Notes: generated by a model not told the origin, from the letters alone. A DNA stretch of 64,000 bases from Baylisascaris procyonis (GCA_037389465.1 JAZARR010000212.1:4172001-4236000), one strand, 5' to 3'. Counted from the first letter of the stretch, positions 25,024 through 40,200 are shown. Numbers and translations: made by a program.

Positions 25024-26297
25024 GTGCAGTGATGAAGTGAACAGTGGTTGATGAAATTGTTAAGCTAATGCAAAAGTTGGCTGTCTGTAGTAAGCTGCAG
25101 CGTAGGCAGTGAGAACTATAGGAGCAGAACTTTTTCTAACAAATTGCAAATGGCATATCCGTTCACGCCGCGAACGCAGACATTCTACGCTAAAATTGAA
25201 TTATTGTACAGATATTATTGGCACAAAACCTTTCTCTGCTAAAGTAAGCACTCACTTCACTAATGAGTGAGTGGCTCACCTGATGGCATTCTGTTGAGAA
25301 TTCATTTATTATTTATTTCTTCGCAAATTTCAGCAATCAGTAGTCAGAATTTAATTATGTGGAATTGAGTGTGAAAGTAGAGGGAATTTCTTAATTGAAA
25401 CAAACGTTGGAAAGCAAAAAAAACTGTTGAAATTTTCTCTGGAAAAAAGATGAAAATTCGAAAAATCATCCATCAGAAGAGAGGTTTAGGAAAAACAATT
25501 AAAGTTGAAACAATTAAATCAAAGAAAAAAGGGTAGCAGGTGCTGTTTTGTCGAAAAAAATTCATTTGAAGCGTTGAACTCAATCAAACCAATTTCATCT
25601 GGAATGTTTCGCCTGATAACTACTTTGTTAAATTTGAGCTTGCAAAAGGTAAATTAATGAACAGCAATAATTTCAACCTGCCAGCCGCAGATGTCTCTCA
25701 TCGGTTTACACCCTGTGTTGCGTAACAGTCACAACGCTAACGTCCACAGGAATGCAATAGTGAGCATTTCTTTTCTTGGCAACGCATAATGCTTTAGCAA
25801 CTAGATTTCGTGTAAACACACTGACCAATGAAGAACCGAATGAAAAGTATTATAGGTGTATCTGATAGAAGGATATCACCTTTGTTCGCCTTAATCCACT
25901 TGAATTTAGGCAAACTGCTGAAGACTCACTATGGCTTACAAGACTATTCAAAATGTTGCTTGCATGGATGTGCACCGATACCGGTGAACCTCTATGGAAG
26001 CCGCGGTATCAGGACATGGAATCCATCTTTGGGCTTCCACTAACTGCGTGCATTTTACGCCGTTTCACTCCTGTACAATAAAGTTCCGCCATAACATGCC
26101 ACACACCTTCCCCGCAATCAACCATTTTGCATCTCGCACTTAGCATCACAACCCGTAGCTCACCATCACAGGTTCAAGCTCATAACCTAGTGATTGCGGT
26201 CTCACATGTGCCCATTGAAGAAACACAGAAAGAAGGGAGTCCTGAACTGAGTTTGGGTACAACTTTGTTTAAAGAGAGTGGTTGGAGCAGTTTCTGA
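24540..26297 (+). CDS. unidentified five-exon gene, 164 residues
   Basis: Exons 24540-24656, 25691-25721, 25798-25855, 25910-26072 and 26172-26297 join in consistent phase to 495 bases (164 residues plus stop). Acceptors are GCCGCAG, GCTTTAG, GAATTTAG and ATCACAG. A CTGTAG acceptor lies just before the ATG, as for a spliced leader. The N-terminus is polar and acidic (SFDELRMKDDETSDQLIDLM). The centre has SLWLTRLFKMLLAWMCTDTG and EPLWKPRYQDMESIFGLPL, and the C-terminus ends ELSLGTTLFKESGWSSF. There is no signal peptide or long membrane segment. The family is not recognised. Exon 2 (31 bases) is the weakest call. A long AT repeat lies in the first intron. The gene sits 2 kb upstream of MED23 on the same strand. 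Confidence 0.55.
24938..25020. repeat. (AT)n dinucleotide repeat, 83 bases
   Basis: An uninterrupted alternating AT tract in the first intron of the gene at 24,540. Confidence 0.98.
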
Positions 26298-28290
26298 TGA
26301 GAAGCGACGAATTTATTTCCTAATTTTGATAGCTGCTGCATGCTTATCTTACAGGATACATTAGAAAAGCGACGATGTGTCACCTTTTTGAAGTATTTCT
26401 CATGTTTTGCTTTGTATTTGATCACCACATTGTTCCTTATTTTGTTTGAACTCATGACTACTAAACAGAAGCTGCAATGATATTCTATTATTTAGTTGAT
26501 GAGAGAGTTAAGGCTAATGGCTCCGCAGTCCTAATCGATACAAGCAGCACTTTTTTCACTAGCAAAGTGATTAATGCTATCCTCGAGAGGATCCACTGAG
26601 ATAAAGCTTTATGTTAGACTTTACTGCTTGCTAGGGCCTCCTGAACGGTGATGGTACCTACCTGATGTAAAATGATAGCGCTTCCGCAATCCGCGCAACT
26701 TTGTAAGCGCTGCAACCGAAAGCGGTTGGGCTATTGTGTTGAAAACAGTTTCTTGGCACAACGCCATTGGGTGGGGGGGAATTTGCTTTGTTCTGGATCG
26801 AGTTCGGTTACATAGGAGCTTTCACGGGATCTGCGTGCATGGAAGCAAGATATACCTGCGTAACATATGTTGTGCACTAAGTCCAATAGGTAGGAAGGAT
26901 GTTGACATGTGCACAAACCATTGTTTACCTTGTTTTTCTATGTGTGTAGATTGAAAGTTTCTTGAAAGAACGGGGCGTGTTGATGCGAGAACCTTCTCAA
27001 CCTTTTCTGTAAAAAGGGATAATAAAGTTGCTAAAAAATGCGCCAAATTGCAAATTTTTTTGCAGCAGTAACGACATTCACAAGTTAGCGCGAAGTACTG
27101 CCAAGTAAACAAAGAGTCTAATTGCGAGCTGAATCTTGTTGTAGAGGATTGGGACGACGTAGGATGACGTAGTTTTACCTATATGCATAAGTGGCAATTT
27201 GTTATGTTCATTTGCGAATAATTACATCACGGATGATGTATTAGTATCGAAAATTCAGTTGACTGCTGCATTAGCACCACGATATGCTAGAAGTGTTTCA
27301 ACACCCATATAAGTTTGATATCACCTCATATAGGTGAATTCCATCGTTTTTTTTTTTGTGCAACTTATGGCAAGTTTTACCACCTCCTTTTCTTTTGTCT
27401 TGAATTTGTGTTCATATTCCCCATGCGCGGTTGACAGTGCCGACATTGAATTTATAGTACTGTTTAATGCCATCGGATGGCAACTTCGATGAAAGTAATG
27501 CCAAGTACTGTAAGGTTCGTTTAATTTGTATAAGGACGAAAAACCAAGATCTTTTCCTTTTTTCTCATGGAAATTGCCGTTGTGCGCAGTTAAAACAGCG
27601 TCATATATGGAGTCTCTAGAAAATGTGCTGTGACTGACTTGATGTATTCGATGTATTCGACCATTGCGTTTTGATTCTGAAGTAAGAGAAACACTGATAG
27701 TACACTTACCGACTGAAGAAAGTATGAAATTCTTGTTTTTATAGGTCTAAAACACTCATGGCGCATTTGTCTACGCAGAGGTGTTTCAAATTAGTGCTTA
27801 CGAAGCGTTAGAAGGCGTGAGTTGCTGCCAGTGCTGCATTAGAACTTCAGAATGCGCAGAAGGGGGACTTTCGTGCAATGGGTCACAGAAACCAGACCAT
27901 AGAATCCACTTCTATGTGAGAGGGCTACGGATTCCTGTCTCGCGCGGCGAAGTCGTGGATTCGAAGTGCTGTGGCGACGGGGCTAGGCTATAGTTAAGCC
28001 ATGAATTTGCCCATCTCGATGACAATGAGGGCAATGTCTTTCTCTCAGACAGACCTCGTAGGGATATTTTTCATTCGTTTCTGAGTTGGTAAATATGTTT
28101 AGGTGAATTGATGCTCTTAACCAGAAAAGAACTGTCCACTTTATTACGTTATTCTGGGTGTTAATAGCGGTGTGAAACGTCCTTCTACCAGATAATCGTC
28201 TGCTCATCTATTCTGTTTTGGGTCAGTTCATGCCTGACGTCACTATTTTAAGATGTGGTTGAAGACGGTACGCTGATTGATATAGGAACG
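26298..28290. other. spacer upstream of MED23, no firm gene
   Basis: A Cys-rich open frame at 27,781-27,993 (+) and overlapping minus-strand frames exist, including one at 27,983-28,207 with CPHCHRDGQ. None has a supported splice structure. They may be remnants of a repeat element. The MED23 promoter or trans-splice region should lie at the right end. Confidence 0.4.
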
Positions 28291-31200
28291 ATGGGGAATG
28301 GTAATGAAACGGTAGGTCCATCTGCGGCGAGTATAGCGGCTGTTGGAAACGATGCTGAAAAGCTACAGTGGATCGTCTTAAATCATGTGGTTTGTTGGCA
28401 TATTGCTATTTACTGATTTATTTCCTTAGTTAAACATGCTGTTTAATTTAGAACCTTTGCAGAAAGCTTCTTCACAAGCTTGGAAAGTAGTTCATCAAAC
28501 TATTACAAGTGACCGTTTCATATTTGCGCTTGTAAGGGAATCCTAATGGAATATTGTTTGAGGATGGTGTGCAAATGCGGAATATGTTCTGGGAGTTGAG
28601 TGGTGATGTTGATGTCGATGAAATTACATACAGTGAAGCTATCAGTATCTTGCGTTCGATGAATGAGGTCAGTTCTATTTCATTTCTTTTCCAACCATCC
28701 ATCACTTTTTGCTGAATATATTTTGGCGATTCGTTTATGGGCAACTTCCCCCTTACTATTAAGGAAAATCCAAATAGGAAGAAGATTCACAAAGAAGTAG
28801 GTTTCGAAGATTTGCGGTGGCTGATAGCTGGTGAATCGGTATGAAACAATCTATGCTCGCGAAAACGTTGCAATTTCCTTCGAAAGTTGAGTGTGTTCAG
28901 TTTATTTTCATTAGCCATTCTGTTGCTTAGGTATGTTGATTGTTAACAAAAGTGATATAATAGTTCATACCTGCAGGAGGAAAAGTCGCAGTGCTGTAAA
29001 GCGGCATTGAATGTATTGTTGAATAAGGAGGACCCTCGATATGTACAGCTGGAAAGAGTTCTTTCATCGATATTCATTGTCGCATGCAACGAAGGTGTCC
29101 TATCGCTTTCGTATGTTTCACTGTTTCCCGTCTTTACTTGCCTTTTTTTTCTACCTTGTCATTTATTTTCCTTTTTCTGTGCTTTTGGCGATATCATTTG
29201 GGCAAGTGAGATGAATGAGCCACACATGGGTAGGCTTCCACATTCCTTCCCTTGTCCCCTCCCATTTCCTCTGCTCCCTCCGTCTTCCCTGTACCCCTTC
29301 TCGATTTTCAAAAGATTTTGGACGTTTGCAATTTATGACCAAAATCTTTGGCCTAATGTTTTCAAATTTGCAATTCACTATTTTTCAAAGAATTTATGCT
29401 TTATTGATTGGCAAACTAGCAGAGATCAAATTTTAGCTCGTGAAGTTGTACTTTAAGTAGTGAGCTTGCTATGAATCGTCTAACGGAAGTGATATGTAGG
29501 TAAATATAACTAAAAAATGAGGTGGAAGTCTTGTGTTTTCACATTTCATTGGAATTAGGAAGTTTTTCAGTTCTATTAAGTATTCATTCGTCGCCTACCG
29601 TTATCATTCGACCATATGTTTCCATGTTTATTTTTATCCACGTCCTTGAATATTCGCGCAAGAAAAAAATTGCGATGCTGCGATGTTCTTATTTAGCAGA
29701 GCATCAAGTCTGAAAGCGTAGAACATGTAATTTGGTATTGCTATCGATGACCACTTCTAGAGTTATCATAGCGCAATGCGAGAAAAATGAATTTGTGCTG
29801 ATTTCGATAATGGCACGATCCATCACGCTTAGCAGTAACATCCGTTGTTCTGCATAGATCGGACCGGTTTTTAATGCATTCAGTTGGACTCTCATTTTAT
29901 GCAAATCTTTTATTCACTACAAAGAGAGAGCGATTAATTTTAATAAATGATCATTTAAATGAATTTTTATTGTGAAATTTGCAGTGAATCGTATCTCTTC
30001 TAGGGAATGTTGTGAGCTGCTGATTCTGTGCACAGATTTCACACTATCAACACCGATTGATGCGCGCAAATTCGAATATATGCAAAGGAATTTGCATCTC
30101 ATCGATTATAAAGGGCTGAGGAATATTCTTAAGCTATTGGTGGTGGAGCGAATGCAGGAAATACCCTCAACTATCACACATCATCATCGCCATATGCTTC
30201 TCCCTGTTGAAAACGTAATTCTTTCCGCTGATCTGATTCCCCTGAGATCGTTTCATCATCCTTTTCGTTAGTGTTTTTATAACGCCGAATTTCAAAACTT
30301 CACCTTTAATTTTGTCGCATCAAGTCTTTTTCAGTCTTCATTGGCTACGCTAAGTTTTGTTGATTGTGTTTAACTTCCATATATGATGACTGTTTTCGCT
30401 TATAAGTCTCACCTGTTTATATTTTTCTGGTAGAATGCTTAGGAATATGTCTGTGTTTTATCTTACTACCTGGAGATTACCGTAGCTAGATTTTACTATG
30501 GCTTTTCTCATTTTATATTCACAAGTAATGTTGCTGTCACTGCTTCAGACCTCTTATTTTGTACGTAAGTATAAACACAGTGACTGAGCGAAAAGGAATT
30601 AAATGAATGTAAGAAAGAATAGGGATGGGCTAAGATAAAATGAAATAAAGACAAATGTTTCACAAATTAGGGAAGCAGTAATCAAGGGTAACCTCTATGG
30701 TGGCTTTTATTTTATGATACCATTTACAGCGTATTTTTTCCTTCTTAAATGCAAATTCGATGTCGGATGTTGCCATCATTGTGGGGTACCGTGACGATGG
30801 TCTTTGATTTTCAGATGCTGTTGACGCTCATTGATCGACAGTTAAACCTTCTTCCGTGCCTTTTCACGATAACCGAGCTGCATCGGGTTTCCAGTAATTC
30901 CCGTGCATTTTTACTTCCGGTACCTTTTCTTAGACTTCAGTTAATGAACATTTTAAAACACTATTTCTGGGCAAGTTTTTTAAGTTCCATTTTGTTCAGG
31001 CTGGTATTCGCATAGATCGGTTTATTCTTTCCGGGAACCTGAATCTGATTGAGACCTGTGGACGTGGGGAAGAAGAGGGCGTGGTAAGTCATCGGATCAA
31101 GCATTTAAACGATCATAATTCGCGATCTGGCGTCATGTAGCCGATGAATCTGTTTTTGGAATCCTCAGCTGAAGCCCATTCACTGAGGCAAAATTTTCGC

Positions 31201-34200
31201 AACGTTACTTCAGTTTCCATTCATGGTGGCTTCTCTCCTCCAAAACTTTATAACAGATCAGAAATTGTGATGTTTCATATTAGTTTCGTGCCGTCAATTT
31301 CGACTAGAGAGCGGTCAGCAACTTCCACATTTTACTAAAAATCTCAGTATGAACTCCACTTTCAAGTGGAAATCCTATAATGAGCTCGAGTTTTTCTTTG
31401 CAAATGAAAATCATTCATGGCTTCATTCTGTGCGAGATTTTTTCCAACGTTTCGTTTTTCTCATTTCCTGCTGAACTTTTATTCAATGTTTCATTTTTTC
31501 TGCTTTCTCTCTTACAATTACTACTCTCGGTAGGGTTAAATGAAAGATACAAGTTCTTACAGTTGTGTAATCAGACCTTTCAACCGAAATATTTGATCCT
31601 TATCGAAAGCTCCTTAAAAGTATTATGCTACGTTATGTTGTGTTTATAGATTTGAAGTATTCCATAGAGAAAATTATGTGCTTTAGGAGTGAGTATATTA
31701 GAAGCGCGCTGAGGTTAACCGAAACGTTCATCACCAGTAACATGGCTCACTACGGTGTTTGCTGATCGTAAATGACGAATGGCATTTATGTGTTTTTCAG
31801 AGAGTGGCAAAGAAGTTCAACGAAATGTTTATATCATTCCGCCCACTCACTGAAATGGTAACTGTAATCGGTCGGCCATGGCTGTATCCGATCGCTGCAC
31901 ACATCTCCTTCCCGGTTAGCACATCCTCCTGGAGACTGGAGGTGGCTACAACCCGACTTCATCAGCGAGCTCATTTACCCTATAAATCTGAATTGTTCGC
32001 ACCTCAGTCATCTCTTCTTTATACATTACTTCGACAACCGCGTGGGAAAGACACGCTCTCTGTAAGTTATGTAGTTATTTTCCGATAGACTTGTGTTTTG
32101 ATGCGTTGTTGTGGAGGTTATCCACTCTAAGTTTTGTCCATTCTTTAACAAGTAAGCCATTTAATTTTTTAAGTGGTTTAGTTGTAATCTGCCAATTTTA
32201 TCGTGTAGCATTCAATGTTTGCCGTTACGAATGTTGTTAAATCGAGAAAAGCTTTTAGGATTGCTTGTGTAGTTTTTGACTGTCATTAATAAAGTGCTGT
32301 TATGAATGTGAATTTTCTAGGATGAAGATTGATTTTACTAAATTCCTTGATTATTGATAAATTTTTATTAATTTCAGTACGTAATGCGACAAAACACTAA
32401 TATGACACCACAACGAATGCAATGCGATGAACTATTGCATATGATTATATTGGAGGCGATGAGTGAAATGGAGAAGACTGATACACGTTTAGATGATCCA
32501 GCAAATCAATATCAGTGGATGAATATTACACAGACGGTGACATTCTCATTGCTGCATGGAACTGCATCTTTTTCTAGGCTCCTCAAAATTTTATATGAAT
32601 CGGTTAGTTTTTTTTTTTTTTTTCATTTCATCATCTAGGATTCAATAATCATGTACGTTTCATTCTGCGTTACATATTCAGATGCATTCATGGAATCGAT
32701 AAATGGGTATCGAGTAGGAACTCGTAGAAGTGATTTTTTTTATTTCGTTTGTTAATTATTGCTTCCAATATTGATGCAGTATGTGTGGGCGGAAACAGGA
32801 TCATGTATTTGCTTGTTCCATTAGTTATGATTACATGCATATCCAGGGTTAGGGTTTATAAAATATTCTTTTTCGAAGCTTATGCTACTCCGTAAAGTTT
32901 TTCTATCTTTTTTTTTTGTTTTTCAAAACGCCTAATTCCAGCCCATTATTGTCGGTTATTGGTCATTGATACGATGACTATTTTTATTCACAAAAGCCTT
33001 GCGTATTCACCTTATAAAGGTTGTGGAAAGAAAGAGAGTAAAGGAGAAAAGACGACTTAATCCTTTTGCAACGATGCTTTTTTTTGGTTTTATTCCCGAA
33101 AAAGCGAAAAAAATTGTGTAGTTTTCTGGTGTTTATTTCAATACGTATTTATACGAATGCTTTTTGTTGTTTAGCTTTTAGAAACGGTTTATCGGAAAGG
33201 AAGAGATGAGTTGATGTGGGTAATCCTTCAGTATGTTGCCGTCTATATCGGAAAGGTCTCAAATGAAGATATGTTGCGTATTGCTGACATCTATAACCTT
33301 CTATATAGGTATATACCCTTTACTTTCTATAATTTTTTGTTTGTAATGCAGAGTAGTTATGTTTTTTCAATTACTTAATATATATCCAACAAAAACATCT
33401 GAAGATTCCTTTGGATAAGCTAATTTTTCCATTTTCTTATTGTGGACGTTATTTCATTTGGACCTCTAGTTGCAAACCATCTTTTTTTAAGCAATCTTAT
33501 GTTTCCGTCTCCCTCAAAATATGAAGGGGTGGGGCGAACAGTCGGTTTAATTCACGTAGAAGGTCGAAGAAATAAAGAGTAGAAAGATACGAATCACGTT
33601 ATTTCACGTACTGAAGGAGGAGAAGATTTATAAGCCTATGATTAGATTTTTTAACGTAACATATGTGTTCAGGCTGATGTGTTTCTTATAGATGCGTCAT
33701 TTCATGGCCTTTAATTTTAGTTCATCTACAGCCGTTCGTCTTGCTCATGTTCTGTAAAACTTTTATTCCCATACTTGATTCTTTTTTATAGAATTGTTCC
33801 TCGAGATGTATTGTATCGCCTTAGGCACTTTATAAGGGCATTGGAAACTTAATGTTTTACTGTGAAAACCTAGCAGTTTATTTTGCAGTCAAAGTCTTAG
33901 AAAATCTGAATTTCTTTTTTACAAATTATCATTTGTCATCTTTTTTCACCATTCCTGTCTCGACGAAAGCTGGTGAAAGAGGTTGTTTGTTGTTCCGTCG
34001 GCAAAAAAAAAAAAAAAAACGCATCCCACGACGCTCTTAGTCAAAGTTCGCCCGTTGATAACCGTTGTCCCATTGTTCTTCCTTCGTCTTTCCCAAAACA
34101 CATTTGTACATCGGCTATGCTTGCTTTATTTTGAGTTTGAAAGTTTTAGTGACGAGCAATGCTGGTCGGGAGCAGATACTGATCCCTTGCTGTTTGTACG

Positions 34201-37200
34201 CTTTTTGGTGCCGGCCGCCATTTGGATGCATTTCTATAAGAAGCTGGGCTCACAAGCCTCAGAAGTGCTACCAAAGCCGTCTGAATCGTTACTTCGTCAA
34301 ATTCAGTTCCTTCAGGAGAAGACTACCGACTCAGATCCTGCTATTCAAAACGTAGCCGATCATAATGCCGTACTCGCGGCAGTTGCTAACGCATGTTAGT
34401 TGCTTCGCGTTATTAACGGTCACTATGTGAATAGCGTACTAGGTTAACAAGTTATTTGACTTGACATGATGGAATCGATTTTGGGAGAGCGAAAATGCTC
34501 TCATTTGTTTTATTTACTTGCCATTTAGTATTGACTGAAAAAAAAATCAGTCGAATTGAAACGTTTAACAACAAAAATTTGAAAGGTCATTGATCGTCAT
34601 ACACTTTGGGTTGGTGCTGCTGTAGCTTCAGGCTTCACTCTGAGTAGTTAAGAGAGCCAACATCGTTCTTCTATGTTTTTGACTAATTCTTCTGTAGGAG
34701 TATAATCCCGACTCTTAGTGCGATTTTCGCTCTAATTGTCTAAAAAGTGGCAATTGTGACCCCAAGATTTTGACCAATGGCTGCGACAGTCACCGAAATT
34801 CAGCAACCACCGATCGACGCTTCGAAAATTCGGTGATTATCTAAAGTCGGGGGCTGCCACCAGTTGCTGTCGAAAACGTTCGATGGAAGATGTGATTTCT
34901 TGTCTCTGGATTTGCAGTGGTTGCTACAAGAGATCCAAAATAATCGGTGGCCGCCGATGCTGAAAAGCCATCAGTCTTTAGTCTTTTGCCGTCCACAGAA
35001 TTTTTCATCGGCCATTGAGCAAAACCATTAATTAGTGATGTTTAAGACAGCAACGATATGCAGAATTTCCACAAGTTGGTGTTGACAGCGGTCGACTTAT
35101 TCTTGGATGGGCCAGGTGATGATGCCGGTTCACTTTGGCGTTTGCCACACGGAATTATTTGTTTTCCGAAGAAGACATCGCTTCCATTACCGCTGATCGA
35201 TTCGCTGACGTTCCATTCGCGGAATCATCTCTTTCAGATGTGTCTACTCAAAATATCCACAATGCTGAATGTGCAGCAAACTTCTAAGTTGCCAAGCCCT
35301 GCATCGATTGGTGAGTTCGTCATTGCAGCGTTGTGCGAATGACAGCGAAATGTTTTCTTGTGAAATTCACTGAAAGATATAGCTAAGAATAGAAAAGCTA
35401 TTACGCCATCGGGGATCATGCAAAGTTATTATATTTGCTAATGGTGGGAGGAGTGGAGAAAAAAATTTTTTTGATACTCCTTTTAGCGCAATTCTCACAT
35501 GAAGTTTTGAGCGTTGAGTTTCATTATTATGGTTTTTTTTTTTTTTTTTGGTTTCCAATATGCAGTGTACTTCAAGTAACGCGATGAATGCAGGCTGGTC
35601 AGTAGTGATAAGAGGCTTCGAGAAGAATGGGCACCGTACGATAGCACATACCAGTTCTTCATAGTACATATTTCTGAGGGGATTTCCCTACAGTGTCATT
35701 GCATTTAAGAAATGAGAACCCCCACCTATTCCCCTTTTTTTAAATATAAGCCTATAGCACTAAAGAAGTAGAATCGTCGGTCTTTTTCCCTTTTTTTCGA
35801 GACGTTCATTTAATAAAGGGCTTCATTGGGACTATAAACACATATGTTTACGAAATAAAAAATGAAGCTTCCCAATCGCCTCAAGGAAACACGGTAGCAA
35901 TGCAAACGTGAAAAGAATACCTAGAATACAGCCGCATATCTGGTTTCACTGAAGGGAGTGGTAATTATGCGACCACATGCGTAAAAGTTGACACGGGGAA
36001 GAAAGAACTATGCTTTTCCGGTGAGCTTGTCAAGGAAAAAGTTTTAGGGTGATTTATTTTATTGGGTCTTAAATGAAGTGGTGAAAATTCTATCGATCAC
36101 CTTCGTAGTAAACGGAATTAGCGCTAAGCATGAGATGAATCATTGTTTTGTACTGTGTGATGCTTTTGAGCTAGCAGTTAAAAATGCGCTTTCAATTTGA
36201 GGTTATGAATGAGAAAAATTCAGTAGGTGCTTGTGCTAGCACCTCAATCTTAAAACGTCTACTGTATATTGCGAAAGTACCTCCTTCAACTTATCCTCTA
36301 TGTTGGCTTCTAACTACGCAAGTCTCTCAGCATGAGATGAACTGGCACTGTTATCCTGATTGCGTGATCACGCAATTGCGTTTACGCTTTGCAGTGTAGC
36401 TTCTTGGGTGGTCTGTTGACGTTATTATCGTCATCGAGGAAGCTCGAATGTTGATGCTTCCCTCCTCTCTCATTTATCACTATTGGGTTTGTTTAGTTAG
36501 GTATTTGGCTGAGGAGGTCAGAAACAGTGCAGTTTCGCACGTCTTAATGTCCGTATGTGAATATTTATGAAACACCATTGTTTTAATTTTTTCCATGCGC
36601 CGTCCCTCTTTCTATCCTTCTGTTTCTCCAACTTAAATCCCAGACCGGCGCAGGATCAAGCAGAGTCATATTTGCTTTTTGATCTCGTTGATAGCAAGTG
36701 CTTCCTGAGTGATCTGCATTGATGGTTACAATTTAAATGGATGCAACATATGCATGATCGAATTTAGATCGTTGTTTATTTATTTTGCTTCATTTCACTA
36801 GATTGCATTCAGATACGTTGGTGCGATTGGCTGCCACAACGGAGTTCGAATATGGAGTAAAGCAAGTGCTAGGACTAATGCCTCGTGCACTCGCATCGAT
36901 CAGCGCAAGTGCGAATATGGGCGCCACCAATCAGCCTGATCGTTCTCGTGATCTTCTGTACATACTTTGTGATATACTCTCTTACCGCCTTATCAATTAC
37001 CCCCTACCGGTCATCCCAAAGGTAATTCAGCTTTGTTTTTAGGTTATCCGATCATCGGGTTCGGTATTTCGATGTGTGACAACTTCTGATGGTGAAGCTT
37101 ATCAACCATTTAAGCACATGGAGTTCTTATTATTCGTAATCATTTCCAGCTGATCTTCCAAACTTATTAGTATCACGAAGTTCATGTTTGCCAGCTGATT

Positions 37201-40200
37201 CTTAGGGCCGATAGCCGCCATGAATATTTTTACATCATCCTCGAATCTTCACCATTTTCTGTGTCCACCGTGAGTACTTTTCATCATAGCTACGATGGAC
37301 CTGATCGCATGAAATCCTTCCGTTTTATGCGCTAGTTAATGCATCTCTCTTTCGCTCCATCATTTTTTTTTGGTTTGTCACCATCCTTACTTAACCTCAA
37401 GGTCGTTGCAGTTTATAGCTGTGCTTAGGTGAATGATTAGGCAATCCTTACTCAAGTGGGAAGAGTTTTAAGAATGCGTAATGAGGCGCTGCAGCAATTA
37501 GGGCATGATTCGGTGCTCTCGGTTTGTAGCTCTGCTTTTGAAGATTTTGTGCTCAGTGGCGCAATAAAAAGTTCGAGGTTTCTATTGTACTTTTGTGCAT
37601 AGTAATGGAAAACTGAACGCCATGGAAATAGGGTTCAGCTGACCATAATCACGAAATCCTCTCAATTCGATGAAAGAGGAGTGGGAATTAGAATAAGCTT
37701 CCAGTCGCTTTCCTTCTCCATCTTCTCTGCATTTTTCGTAATCGGGCGGAAATGGCATCGAACCCTTTCGTGTTGTTGTGACAATGGCACATTGTTTTCA
37801 AATTATTTTTTCTAGTGCAATGTACCTTATTTCTCATCATATTTGCTTAAAACCTTGATAGCAACATTATCATGCAGCAATTGGGTTGTAAATATTGCAG
37901 GTGAACGTCGTGCTGTCGTGCTATTCAGCGCTTAGTAACAGTCAGGTGCAGATGAACGTTCCTCTGTATTCCGCCCTCGAGCAGGTGATGCTGCGTTACT
38001 GGATGTGGAACTCGCCTCAGGAGATGATCATTTTATGCAACGCCCTAATCGGTTTGGCTTGAATCGATACATTTCGCACCTTCTCTGATTTCAGTGACAT
38101 CCAACGGCTAACATAGGCAGAGAAGGGGGCGGGTGCGGTTTGGAAAGGCTGTCTTAACCTACTTTCGCCTGCGTTCTTCTCTGGACTCGAAAGATCCTGG
38201 AAGTACTTGTTCGATTCTTGACCTTTAGAGTATTCCAAAGCAGATATCTTTGCTGGAAACGGTTCATTAAAACGGATTTCTTTCGATTATTTTTAGATGC
38301 CTTTAAAGGCAGTGGAAACTTTGCTCTTCCTTTCCCGCGAAAGAATTTTCTGTTATCTTTTCTTTTCATTTTCATCTCACTCGTAAATTGCTGCCTTTTG
38401 AGTTGCCGTAGTTTGCTGATCTCGTAGCAGAAGTTCCAGAAAGTAATTGTTCCAGGAGTCCCTCAAGGATCTTCTCTTAGCCTTTGCCTATTACGCTTCC
38501 GACAAAGTCTAGGACGCGAGAGAATGTTAATTGCTGGCGGTTTAATCTAGGTCGTTATATTGTAGTAGAAAATGGAATCGTTCATGTATCTTTGCAGCTG
38601 GCAGTAATAACAGCAGCATATTAATGAGGTTTTATAGGAAAGCAGGGCAAATTGACAGCACTGATTTCATCGCCGAATTCGTTTGGTGAGCCACAGCATG
38701 CTTCTACAATGCCACATGAACGACCTCACGCAAATCTCCATGTCTCCCCGGAGATGCTTCGCAGTCTTCTGTTGTCGATGTTCCGTGCTCTGAAACTCAC
38801 CGGTGCCTTTTTTGTCTCATATTTTTGTTCATTCTTTATATTCGCTCTACTTTATTTTTTCTCGCTTTTTAATTTGTTCAGACTTGTTTGCACGTTTTAA
38901 TTTTTGTCTCTCCTTTTGTCATTTCTTGTTCCCAATCTCCTGGTGAATGTGTTATGAGAGTATTCAAATTTTTGAAACCACTTTATACGCCAAGTTTCTG
39001 TCCACCGCTTTTGTTGATCGACGGTGAATGTGTTTGTAGTTGCCTGCCTCCAACTACCTTTCATCTCAGCAAAGATGATGATTCATTCCGCAGGCCGAAA
39101 AGCGTGGCCAGCTCCCGCTCTGCACCTCTTGAGAGTGTTAACTTATCTGTCAGATCACGGGGAAGATCCGCCATCCTCATGTATTTTCAGCCATTTTCTC
39201 TGCCGAGATGGTGGTTGAAATTGATTCCACCCTGGTGGTTCGGCACCCTCTCTATGTTCAGAAGGGTCCGGCAGAGAGAGGCGCATTTAACTCCACAGCT
39301 ACCACTCCATTCAATAGAAGGGATCCACCGTACGCATTCTGCTTTGAAACCACCCTGGAGAGTTTTGCCTCACACATCACAAGCAGCAGCTGCGAATTGT
39401 GGAGGAGTCGGGGGCATGTGATTGTTGGTTTTTTTGGAAGAGAAGAAACGTCCTGTTCCCACCATAGATGTTACAGTCGAAGAAAAATGGAAATCATCAC
39501 GTCATCATTGAAAATTTGTTTGAACTACCGATCGAGGGGTCAGGTTTAACCGTTATAAAAGTTACCTGAAGTAGCTTGATAACAAAACGTGAAGCATTCA
39601 CATTCTTGGGGTAAGTTCAACCCGAATTTCAGCTTTCTTTATGTTCATCTGAAGTATTATTTTTAAATAACGTTTTCGGTGAAAGAAAAGATGCTTTTTT
39701 TTGTAAACTAATGTAAGACGCAGTTTTTGAAGGCGCTGGGGAAAAGAATGGTTGGTGTAGGTATCAATAAATCCTAGATAACTCTTCCCTCGCCAAACAC
39801 AGGGTAAGGATGAGGTCGGTTCCAGCACTCTGCTCTTCTATTATTTCTAGCTGACTGATTTGCTTATCTCTCAGGGGTGGAGATGGCATCGGAGGTTCTG
39901 CAGCGATGCAACGCAAACTTCAGTTGGCCATTATCTGTGAGCAGAACGTTTAGTGCTCAACTTATTGGGTGCTCAATCGATGATGGCTCAGATTCGACGC
40001 ATATTGAAGAGCTCTTTCATTGTGTTTTACAGGACGTTCGGCGGACGCATGGTCTTTTTTAAATCGTTGTTATATTTTTTTCATTTTATCTCTTTTCAAC
40101 TCCGTTTTCTTCACCTCATACTGGTTTTTCTAATGTAACAAATTTCCCCATGTATGCGTATGATAGCTCACGGTAAAATAACTTAGTCATCACTTTTATC

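Noticed and set aside
33793..33821. Small exon between MED23 exons at 33,175 and 34,150
   Set aside because: Joining 33,308 directly to 34,150 gives the same length as human MED23 in this region and keeps phase. The extra exon would break phase.
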